Assembly (NCBI GenBank): GCA_031278965.1
Contig: JAITJJ010000200.1
Coordinates: forward strand, 1 to 5,544
DNA: 5,544 nucleotides
DNA from: Deferribacteraceae bacterium
GTDB lineage: Bacteria > Chrysiogenota > Deferribacteres > Deferribacterales > JAISNW01
Direction: 5' to 3'
Below, in pieces: positions 1 to 5,526 of the stretch (its first letter is position 1; every line of letters begins with the position of its first letter). Under the pieces are notes generated by a model. It ran no database searches, was not told the DNA's origin, and saw only the letters and a program-made list of their open reading frames with translations. A program made the translations under genes and the position numbers.

Positions 1-40
1 AACACTGAAATATTATAATTATAAAATCGCGCCGGTTTTA

Positions 41-66
41 AAATTCCCCTCTCCGGAAGGGAATTT
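41..66 (-). terminator. Probable intrinsic terminator of the efflux operon
   Basis: An 8-bp perfect inverted repeat (AAATTCCC at 41-48, GGGAATTT at 59-66) encloses a 10-base loop. Read on the minus strand, the hairpin begins 27 nt after the pump stop codon and its right arm runs into GGGAATTTTAAAACC, so a short T-run closes and follows the stem. This is a modest terminator: the stem is only half GC and the T-run is short. Its position directly after the pump gene is the best support. It suggests the operon ends with the pump rather than continuing into an outer-membrane channel gene. Confidence 0.6.
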
Positions 67-93
67 CTCCCTAATTTCAATCCGTATATAACT

Positions 94-3000
94 TTACTTT
101 ATATTCTTTTTGGATGCTCTGCCGGGGATGCTCCTTATAAACTCAAAAACCGTATAGAGCGAAGGAATGAAGAGGATGCCCACCGTAGTGGAGAAAAGCA
201 TCCCCCCTATGACCACAGTTCCGATACTCTGCTGGGCGTTAGCTCCCACATTGGAGGCAATAAACATAGGGAACACTCCCCATACAAAGGCAAGGCTTGT
301 CATCACCACCGCACGGAATCTTGTTTTTGCGCCGCTTATGGCGGCCTCATAGATTCCTGCCCCCGCAGCTCTGGCATCTTTGCAGAACTCCACCATTAGA
401 ATTGCATTCTTGCTTGCTATGGCGATAAGCACCACAAGCCCTATCTGAACATATAGATCTATAAACTTATCCCTTAAAAATATAAAGAGGATGCCGCCGA
501 ACAGCGCCACCGCCACTGACACTATGACAGGCAGCGGTATTATCCAGCTTTCATAGAGAGCGACGAGGAAGAGATATACAAAAACGAAGGAGAGGGCAAA
601 TATGATAAGCATAACCCCGCTTGATTCTTTCTCCTGCTGTGTGGTGCCGGTCCACTCATAGGTATAGCCTTGCGGGAGCACCCGCGCTGATATCTCCTCC
701 ATAGCAGCGATGGCTTCTCCGGTGCTGACAGAGAGGGCGGGATCCCCGTTTATCCTTAAACTTCTGATATTGTTAAAACGGGGAATAGTGGGCGGACCCA
801 CTATAGTGCTGATCTTTACAAGGGAGCTTAAAGGAACCATCACCCCGCTTGCAGAGCGGACATACATATTTAATATATTCTCTTCACTGCTCCTGAACTC
901 CGGCTCGGCTTGAATATTCACCTGCCAAGTTTTCCCGAACTCGTTAAAATCGTTCACATAGTAGCCGCTGAACATTATCTGCAGCGTATTGAAAAGCTCC
1001 GTAAGGCTTACCCCCAGGCTTATGGCAAGGTCTCTGTCCACATCAAGGAAGAGTTGGGGAGAATTGGTGGAATAGGTGCTGTATACATTGGTTAGGCGCG
1101 GATCCTGGTTTGCCTCCGTAGTTAGGGTGCGCATAACATCAGCCATCTCAAACGGCGAACCGCCGCCTGTCGCTTCCAGCTGATACTCCAAGCCGCCCAC
1201 AGAGCCAAGCCCCATGATGGGGGGAACATTAAAGGCAAATATCCGTGCTTTCTGATAAAGGAAGGTGCGGGCATAAACCTGACGGACAATATTATCTACC
1301 CCCAAGGAGGGATCGCTGCGCTCTTCAATGGGGTGCAAGGTAACAGCACAGAAAGCAGAGTTGGAGGCGGAACCTTGATTCATCATAGAAAAACCGCTTA
1401 CTATCATAATATCTTTTACGCCGGGGATCCCCTTAACAATATTTCTGACCTCTTCAGCCGCCTCTATCGTCCTGTTGACGGAAGAACCGTCCGGAAGCTG
1501 AACTTCCATCATAAAAAAGCTCTGATCCTCAGAGGCAAGGAAGGTTTTCGGGGTTTTGTCAAAGAACTTGACGGTGGCAAAACCGAAGGCGATAATGAGA
1601 ACAACAAAGAGAAGTGAGATGCGCACAAACCTTGCAATAACAACAGCATAAAGCGCCCTTGAAAAATCTATTAACTTTAATATCCCCTCCACTATCGGGT
1701 TGCGCAGGTGTCCGGGGCGCATAATGGAAGCGCAGAGCGCAGGGGAGAGGGTAAGCGCATTAAAGGCGGAGAATAAAACCGCCGAAATTATGGCAAGCGC
1801 AAACTCTTTATAAAGCGCTCCGGTTGAGCCCGGAAAGAACGCCACAGGCACAAAAACCGCCAGAAGCACCAAAGTGATGGCGATGATCGGCATGGTGATC
1901 TCTTTCATCGCCTTGCTGGTCGCCTCCCTAGGCGGGAGAGACGGGTTGGCGTTCATTACTCTTTCTACATTTTCCACCACCACAATGGCATCGTCAACTA
2001 CAATCCCTATTGCAAGAACAAGCGCAAGAAGGGTGACAGAGTTGGCGGAACTTCCGGTGAGGTAGAGGACGATAAAAGCTCCGATAAGGGAAACAGGGAT
2101 AGCCGCCATAGGTATCAGTGTGGCGCGGATATTGCCGGTGGATATAAAGACTACCAGCAAAACAAGGATAGCGGACATAATGAGAGTATGCAGAACATCG
2201 CCTATCATACTTGAAACATTGGTGGTCATATCCGCCATAACCGTGTATTGCACATCTTCGGGGAAATTTTTTGCAAGCCGTTCCAAAGTTGCGTGCACCG
2301 CTTTTGAAACATTAACCCCGTTGGCGGAGGCAAGCTGATATATGGCTATGGCGGCGGCGGGTTTACCGTTTAAGAAGGCGGAAATGCCGGAAAATCTCGG
2401 ACCTGTTTCCACCCTGCCAATATCGGAAATTCTTAAAATAGAACCGTCGCTTCCAACCCGAACTATAATATCGGCGAATTCCTCCGGCTCAACAAGGTCG
2501 CCTTTTGCGGTTATATTAAGTTGATACTGCTGATCTTTATTCATGGGCGCAAGCCCGATCTGACCGGCGGCTGCTTGAAAGTTCTGGGTATTTATGGCGG
2601 CTATCACATCTGTCGGGGTGATGGCAAGATTTGCCATAATATCCGCATTAAGCCATATGCGTATGCTGCGGTCCTTGGCGCTAAAAGCGTTGGTGCCGGA
2701 AACTCCGGGCACCCTCGCCAGAGGATCCAAAAGATTTACTGTAGCATAATTTACAAGGAAATCATCGCTATGGGTGCCGTTGGGGGAAGTGAACGCCACA
2801 AACATCAGCACCGAAGTGCTTCTCTTATTGACTTGAACCCCTAAACGCTGAACATTCTGAGGGAGATTGGATTCTATGGTTTTTATGCGGTTCTGAACGT
2901 TTACCGCATTCATATCCGGGTTGGTTCCCAGCTGAAAAGTTATAGTAAGGGAGTAGCTTCCGTTATTGGAGGAGTTGGAGCTCATATACTGCATCCCCTC

Positions 3001-3219
3001 CACGCCGTTTACAGCGTTTTCAATCGTCTGCGCTACTGTCGCCTCAATAACTTGGGCGGTAGCCCCCGGATATGTGGCGAAGACACTTACGACCGGCGGA
3101 GTAATGTCGGGGTATTGAGCCGTGGGTATATTAAATATGCAGATCAGCCCCGCGATGGTTATAACCAAGGAAATAACTATCGCAAAGCGCGGTCTGTTTA
3201 TGAAAACATCAACAAACAT
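94..3219 (-). CDS. RND efflux pump, HAE1 (AcrB/MexB-like) inner-membrane permease
   Basis: This is a 1041-residue proton-driven exporter, the usual AcrB-family length. In known relatives it works as an inner-membrane trimer that takes drugs, solvents, bile salts or dyes from the periplasm and outer membrane leaflet and passes them to a TolC-type channel through a periplasmic adaptor. Visible evidence: the family N-terminus FINRPRFA (residues 6-13), IPTAQYPDITPP (31-42) and twelve predicted membrane helices (about 10-30, 342-360, 365-387, 393-416, 440-462, 471-497, 533-552, 868-889, 893-915, 923-945, 970-989, 998-1024). Two large periplasmic porter/docking loops lie between them (about 31-340 and 555-867). 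The proton-relay residues are all present: D409/D410 in helix 4, K937 in helix 10 (ASKNAILMVEF), and R967, R969 and T974 in RFRAVVMT. These align by eye with AcrB D407/D408, K940, R971, R973 and T978. The ATG at 3219 is fixed by the conserved N-terminus and by an in-frame TAG at 3226-3228. It follows the adaptor gene by 29 nt. Substrates cannot be inferred from sequence alone. Confidence 0.97.
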   Translation of the reverse strand: MFVDVFINRPRFAIVISLVITIAGLICIFNIPTAQYPDITPPVVSVFATYPGATAQVIEATVAQTIENAVNGVEGMQYMSSNSSNNGSYSLTITFQLGTNPDMNAVNVQNRIKTIESNLPQNVQRLGVQVNKRSTSVLMFVAFTSPNGTHSDDFLVNYATVNLLDPLARVPGVSGTNAFSAKDRSIRIWLNADIMANLAITPTDVIAAINTQNFQAAAGQIGLAPMNKDQQYQLNITAKGDLVEPEEFADIIVRVGSDGSILRISDIGRVETGPRFSGISAFLNGKPAAAIAIYQLASANGVNVSKAVHATLERLAKNFPEDVQYTVMADMTTNVSSMIGDVLHTLIMSAILVLLVVFISTGNIRATLIPMAAIPVSLIGAFIVLYLTGSSANSVTLLALVLAIGIVVDDAIVVVENVERVMNANPSLPPREATSKAMKEITMPIIAITLVLLAVFVPVAFFPGSTGALYKEFALAIISAVLFSAFNALTLSPALCASIMRPGHLRNPIVEGILKLIDFSRALYAVVIARFVRISLLFVVLIIAFGFATVKFFDKTPKTFLASEDQSFFMMEVQLPDGSSVNRTIEAAEEVRNIVKGIPGVKDIMIVSGFSMMNQGSASNSAFCAVTLHPIEERSDPSLGVDNIVRQVYARTFLYQKARIFAFNVPPIMGLGSVGGLEYQLEATGGGSPFEMADVMRTLTTEANQDPRLTNVYSTYSTNSPQLFLDVDRDLAISLGVSLTELFNTLQIMFSGYYVNDFNEFGKTWQVNIQAEPEFRSSEENILNMYVRSASGVMVPLSSLVKISTIVGPPTIPRFNNIRSLRINGDPALSVSTGEAIAAMEEISARVLPQGYTYEWTGTTQQEKESSGVMLIIFALSFVFVYLFLVALYESWIIPLPVIVSVAVALFGGILFIFLRDKFIDLYVQIGLVVLIAIASKNAILMVEFCKDARAAGAGIYEAAISGAKTRFRAVVMTSLAFVWGVFPMFIASNVGANAQQSIGTVVIGGMLFSTTVGILFIPSLYTVFEFIRSIPGRASKKNIK

Positions 3220-3240
3220 GAAGCGCTACGGTTTAAACGT

Positions 3241-3247
3241 TCTCCTT
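3241..3247 (-). promoter_or_regulatory. Strong but distant Shine-Dalgarno of the pump gene
   Basis: On the minus strand AAGGAGA begins two bases past the adaptor stop codon (3249-3251). Its GGAG core (3242-3245) is separated from the pump ATG (3217-3219) by 22 nt, whereas 5-10 nt is usual. No ATG, GTG or TTG lies at normal spacing, and the in-frame TAG at 3226-3228 excludes an upstream start. The intervening bases hold the palindromes GTTTAAAC and AGCGCT. No better ribosome-binding site is visible nearer the ATG, so translation may depend on coupling to the adaptor gene or on local folding. Confidence 0.55.
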
Positions 3248-3248
3248 A

Positions 3249-4403
3249 TTATCTTTGGGAAGTCAGCAGTTTATTGTAATCTTCACGGGAGAGGGCGTTT
3301 ACCGTTCCCCCGGGCTGGGCTTTCTGCACGCCTTCCACTATTATGACGTCTCCGTCGTTAAGCCCGCCGTTTATCACCTGTTTCCCGCCTGGGAGTTCCG
3401 CCCCAAGCGAAACCCCTCTCCGGCTGACCACGCCGGAGTTGGAAACCGCAAGCACATATTTTCCGCCCACGTCGTTCAATATTGCGGATTGGGGAACCAC
3501 AATGGTGGTGACGGGAGCCTTAAAGGTAATGCGGACAGTCACCGTCTGACCGGGCAGGAGATCGCCTTTGGGATTTGGAAATGAAGCCTTAAATCTTCTG
3601 GAATCCGCCGCGGCGGAAACGGCGTTGTCTGCGAAAGTCAAGTTGCCGGGTTCAGGATAAACAGTGCCGTCGCTCAATATAAGCTCCAGATTCGCCTTGT
3701 TGCGGATCTGAACGAGCAGTTGCGCGTCAACCAGAACGGAAAAGCGTTTCCGCAGATCAGCCAGTGTTCTGCTAGACATAGAGAAGGTTGCCGATATCGG
3801 ACCGCTCCCCACCAGATTTGTTATTACCCCAACGGTAGGACCTACCTGTTCGCCTTCATTAAAATTAATAATTCCTATCTTGCCCGCAGTGGGGGAAGTA
3901 ATATCGGTGTATGTGAGGTTAAGTTTAGCCGCTTCAAGGGCGGCAACGGCGCCTTTCAAAGCCGCCTGAGCGCTTCTGTTTACGGCGTTGGCATTATCGT
4001 ATTGGGCTTTGGGGATAGCTTTTCTGTCAAAACTTCGCTTTGCCCTGTCAAAAGCAAGTTTTGCACTGTCCGCCGTTGCTTTGGCTGAATTAACTGCCGC
4101 CTCAGCCTGATTAACCGCAATCTGATAAGGTCTTTTATCTATTATAAAGAGCGGCTGCCCTTTTTTTACAATATCGCCTTCTTTCACAAGGCGTTTCTGA
4201 AGGACGCCGGAAACACGCGGAACGATTGCCGCCTTAGATTCGGCTTCCAATTTGCCCAAAAAGCTGCTCGTCGGAGAAACATCCTCCGGTGTAACCGGGC
4301 TGACAATAACCGTAGGCGGCGGCAACTGCGTTTCCCCGGCGGGGTTTTTACAGCCTGTAATTGCGGCAAAGGCACAAAACAGAACAAATACTTTCTTTAA
4401 CAT
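3249..4403 (-). CDS. RND efflux periplasmic adaptor (membrane fusion protein), lipoprotein
   Basis: This 384-residue adaptor of the AcrA/MexA family bridges the inner-membrane pump and an outer-membrane channel. A lipoprotein signal (basic LKK, hydrophobic stretch, lipobox ITGC) predicts cleavage and lipidation at Cys18, with Lys at +2. Order of parts: first half of the lipoyl/barrel-sandwich domain at about 58-92 (VPRVSGVLQKRLVKEGDIVKKG), an alanine-rich alpha-hairpin at about 94-163, and the second lipoyl half at about 164-196 (YTDITSPTAGKIG). A beta-barrel follows at about 200-295 and the membrane-proximal domain at about 296-370 (VVPQSAILN). The hairpin has the length expected for pairing with TolC-type channels. 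At its tip the R-x3-L-x6-S docking motif reads R120, S124, P131 when anchored on KAQYD, so only the arginine is kept. The ATG at 4403 follows TTGGAG with 8 nt between GGAG (4412-4415) and the start, and gives an intact signal peptide. It is the first gene of the operon and lies 29 nt upstream of its partner pump. Confidence 0.96.
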   Translation of the reverse strand: MLKKVFVLFCAFAAITGCKNPAGETQLPPPTVIVSPVTPEDVSPTSSFLGKLEAESKAAIVPRVSGVLQKRLVKEGDIVKKGQPLFIIDKRPYQIAVNQAEAAVNSAKATADSAKLAFDRAKRSFDRKAIPKAQYDNANAVNRSAQAALKGAVAALEAAKLNLTYTDITSPTAGKIGIINFNEGEQVGPTVGVITNLVGSGPISATFSMSSRTLADLRKRFSVLVDAQLLVQIRNKANLELILSDGTVYPEPGNLTFADNAVSAAADSRRFKASFPNPKGDLLPGQTVTVRITFKAPVTTIVVPQSAILNDVGGKYVLAVSNSGVVSRRGVSLGAELPGGKQVINGGLNDGDVIIVEGVQKAQPGGTVNALSREDYNKLLTSQR

Positions 4404-4434
4404 AGAAACAACTCCAAGTTATAAGTAAGCAACG

Positions 4435-4480
4435 GACGCGAAACAGACCGTAAAGCCTCTCAAATGCCTGTTTCAGCGTC
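4435..4480 (-). other. Hairpin in the leader of the efflux operon
   Basis: On the minus strand GACGCTGAAACAG (4480-4468) can pair with CTGTTTCGCGTC (4446-4435). This gives GACGC:GCGTC (5 bp), one bulged T, then GAAACAG:CTGTTTC (7 bp), closing a 21-nt loop. It lies in the predicted leader, about 40 nt after the likely transcription start and 31 nt before the adaptor ATG. No T-run follows, so it is not an intrinsic terminator. A second 5-bp pairing is possible between CGTAA (4485-4481), just upstream of the hairpin, and TTACG (4453-4449) inside its loop. The two helices would form a pseudoknot or compete. It is probably a leader-RNA element affecting stability or translation; the function is inferred, and no known riboswitch family is recognised. 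Confidence 0.5.
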
Positions 4481-4526
4481 TTACGTTTTCTTAACAAATT
4501 AGTTATTAATATAAACCTATCCGCTA

Positions 4527-4554
4527 ACTATACACATTTTTTATTGTTTGTCAA
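4527..4554 (-). promoter_or_regulatory. Sigma-70-type promoter of the efflux operon
   Basis: On the minus strand a perfect -35 box TTGACA (4554-4549) is followed after 16 bp by TATAGT (4532-4527), five of six matches to TATAAT. Transcription would start near 4520, giving a leader of about 115 nt before the adaptor ATG. The spacer is AT-rich. An 11-bp palindrome covers the -35 box, which suggests repression by a dimeric DNA-binding protein. This is the best promoter match in the window and separates the operon from the lipoprotein gene upstream. Confidence 0.75.
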
Positions 4555-4556
4555 AC
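4546..4556. promoter_or_regulatory. Candidate repressor operator over the -35 box
   Basis: GTTTGTCAAAC is a perfect palindrome of two 5-bp arms around one central base, and it contains the whole TTGACA -35 hexamer. RND efflux operons are commonly controlled by TetR- or MarR-type repressors that bind palindromes overlapping the promoter, so the position fits. The arms are short and part of the symmetry comes from the -35 sequence itself, so this remains a candidate. No regulator gene is present in the window. Confidence 0.35.
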
Positions 4557-4580
4557 CATGATCACTCTATTTACCCTATT

Positions 4581-4598
4581 TTTGAAAATATATTCAAA
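4581..4598. promoter_or_regulatory. Palindrome TTTGAA-N6-TTCAAA upstream of the efflux promoter
   Basis: Two perfect 6-bp arms flank an AATATA spacer. The centre lies about 70 bp upstream of the predicted transcription start, a position where some activators that contact the RNA polymerase alpha subunit bind. The surrounding DNA is AT-rich, which raises the chance of a fortuitous palindrome. I cannot assign it to a known regulator family. Confidence 0.3.
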
Positions 4599-4641
4599 TA
4601 AAATAAGGTTGAAGGAGAAAGGGAAGGGGGATTTTAAGCCG

Positions 4642-4695
4642 CCCCTTCACCCTTAATTTTTGCTTGTAAAAAAAATTAAGGGTTATGTGAAGGGG
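4642..4695. terminator. Long bulged hairpin after the lipoprotein gene, possible transcription end
   Basis: The outer stem pairs CCCCTTCAC (4642-4650) with GTGAAGGGG (4687-4695), 9 bp. The inner stem pairs CCTTAATTTTT (4651-4661) with AAAAATTAAGG (4671-4681), 11 bp. A 5-base bulge lies at 4682-4686 and the loop is 9 bases. In total about 20 pairs form in 54 bases. On the minus strand it starts 19 nt after the lipoprotein stop codon, where a terminator would be expected. No T-run follows the stem in either direction, so it is not a textbook intrinsic terminator. It could be a 3'-end stabilising structure, a terminator of another type, or a small non-autonomous repeat. A further GAAGGGG at 4623-4629 can also pair with 4642-4648. 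Confidence 0.55.
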
Positions 4696-4714
4696 AAATT
4701 AGTGCTTTATGATA

Positions 4715-5368
4715 TCAATAGTCAGAACATTCCTGATCTTCAGGCAGGTCTTTGACATCAAGAATCTGAATAACGGAGGAACCGGATTCAAGCTCTTCCT
4801 CAATCCCCGTATCCACCTCAAAGAGAGTAAACTTATACTTTACTTCGTATCTTGCGGAAGTGGAACCTACCATGGCAAAGTAATCAATAAATTCCTGAAG
4901 CTGTTTGTCGTTAAAGAGAGGGAAAGTAAATGCAGATGTTATATAGCTGGAGGATTCCCCGCCGGCTTCATCTTCAACGCCGCCGACCAGCGGAAAATAT
5001 TGTTTCGAGGTAAAAGAGGAGATATAAGGTTCGCCCGCAATCAGGGGAGTGAGTTCAACCTTTGTCTGCTTAACATAGATAAGCCCGATGGGAGATTTTG
5101 AAATGGGATTGGGGGTTACTATAAAATTAACTGTCTGCCCCCCTGCTTCCTGATTAAGCACCGATTCGCAAAAATCATCCGTTTCATTGTCCACAGTGCC
5201 GTTGTCATTCTTTTTCCCCTTGTAGAGATCAAAGTTTGGATTGGAGTCAAGATACATCGTCACATAAGCTGTTCCAAGCGAGGCGCGCTCATCCACACCG
5301 TCACTGCAGGAGGAAACCAGAGCCGCAGAAACCGCCAATAGAAGAGCTAAAACTGTTATTCGTCTCAT
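4715..5368 (-). CDS. Hypothetical lipoprotein of unknown function
   Basis: The product has 217 residues and I do not recognise its family. It begins with MRR, a hydrophobic stretch rich in Leu and Ala, and a lipobox VSSC predicting lipidation at Cys21 with Ser at +2. It is therefore probably exported and membrane-anchored. The mature part is acidic and looks beta-rich: alternating polar and hydrophobic stretches such as YVTMYL (35-40), IGLIYVKQTKVEL (94-106) and YEVKYKFTLFEV (174-185). It has flexible Gly/Glu/Asp/Asn linkers at about 50-66 and 130-141. Besides the lipid-bearing Cys21 only C67 and C214 are present and could form a disulfide. The ATG at 5368 follows AAGGGA with 9 nt spacing and gives an intact signal peptide. 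A 311-bp gap with its own strong promoter separates it from the adaptor gene, so a role in efflux is not implied. Confidence 0.88.
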   Translation of the reverse strand: MRRITVLALLLAVSAALVSSCSDGVDERASLGTAYVTMYLDSNPNFDLYKGKKNDNGTVDNETDDFCESVLNQEAGGQTVNFIVTPNPISKSPIGLIYVKQTKVELTPLIAGEPYISSFTSKQYFPLVGGVEDEAGGESSSYITSAFTFPLFNDKQLQEFIDYFAMVGSTSARYEVKYKFTLFEVDTGIEEELESGSSVIQILDVKDLPEDQECSDY

Positions 5369-5400
5369 AATATACTTTCCCTTACTCTAAAACATTAATT

Positions 5401-5429
5401 AGAATATCAAATTTTTTAAAATTCCACAA
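5401..5429 (-). promoter_or_regulatory. Candidate promoter of the lipoprotein gene
   Basis: On the minus strand TTGTGG (5429-5424) and TATTCT (5406-5401) are separated by 17 bp, matching sigma-70 boxes at three and four of six positions. Transcription would start near 5394, about 26 nt before the lipoprotein ATG. The A+T-rich DNA just upstream could act as an UP element. In such AT-rich DNA other placements are possible, so this is only the best candidate. Confidence 0.4.
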
Positions 5430-5443
5430 ATATTTTTAAAATT
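5413..5443. repeat. Direct repeat TTTTTAAAATT, 20-bp period
   Basis: The 11-bp sequence TTTTTAAAATT occurs at 5413-5423 and again at 5433-5443, exactly 20 bp apart, close to two helical turns. Further TTTAAA cores are at 5448-5453, 5470-5475 and 5488-5493. The first copy falls in the spacer of the predicted lipoprotein promoter and the second lies just upstream of its -35 box. It may be curved DNA or an UP element, or simply low-complexity AT-rich sequence. Confidence 0.45.
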
Positions 5444-5475
5444 TTTCTTTAAAGTCGGCAAAACTCCATTTTAAA

Positions 5476-5502
5476 GTTAGTGTTTAATTTAAAAACACCA
5501 AC
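5476..5502 (-). other. Imperfect hairpin at the upstream end of the intergenic region
   Basis: GTTAGTGTTT (5476-5485) and AAACACCAAC (5493-5502) form 10-bp arms with one mismatch around a 7-base AT loop. As minus-strand RNA the mismatch becomes a G-U pair, so the structure is better in that direction. It could be the terminator of a gene lying beyond the right edge, or an operator. Only a broken T-run (CTTTAAAAT) follows, so a terminator role is uncertain. Confidence 0.35.
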
Positions 5503-5526
5503 CCTGAACCGCTCCGCCAGTCTGCC

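Noticed and set aside
12..23. Two TATAAT hexamers on the minus strand near the left edge, as a promoter for a gene beyond the window
   Set aside because: No acceptable -35 box lies 16-18 bp upstream of either; the sequence is a simple AT-rich palindromic stretch.
167..3346. Numerous plus-strand open frames of 60-107 codons opposite the pump and adaptor genes
   Set aside because: They run antisense to strongly conserved coding sequence, lack recognisable domains and are shadows of the minus-strand genes.
4184..4387. 67-codon minus-strand frame inside the start of the adaptor gene
   Set aside because: It is an out-of-frame shadow of the adaptor coding sequence, which has a signal peptide, lipobox and full domain order.
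4340..4496. Minus-strand open frame starting at a TTG in the efflux leader and overlapping the adaptor start in another frame
   Set aside because: It has no Shine-Dalgarno, no ATG start and an unremarkable translation; it is most likely a chance frame.
4642..4695. CRISPR repeat or insertion-sequence ends
   Set aside because: There is a single hairpin, with no regularly spaced copies, no transposase and no target-site duplication visible.
4709..5101. 130-codon plus-strand frame opposite the lipoprotein gene
   Set aside because: The minus-strand frame has a Shine-Dalgarno, signal peptide and lipobox; the plus-strand frame has no recognisable features.
5451..5526. Possible 3' end of another minus-strand gene entering from the right edge (a frame open for 25 codons from 5526 to a TAA at 5451-5453)
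   Set aside because: All three minus-strand frames stay open for 11 or more codons before stopping, so none is favoured. None of the short peptides is recognisable and the contig ends in adapter.
5505..5526. tRNA-like GGTTC motif on the minus strand near the right edge
   Set aside because: The surrounding bases do not make a T-arm or acceptor stem, and the sequence runs into adapter.
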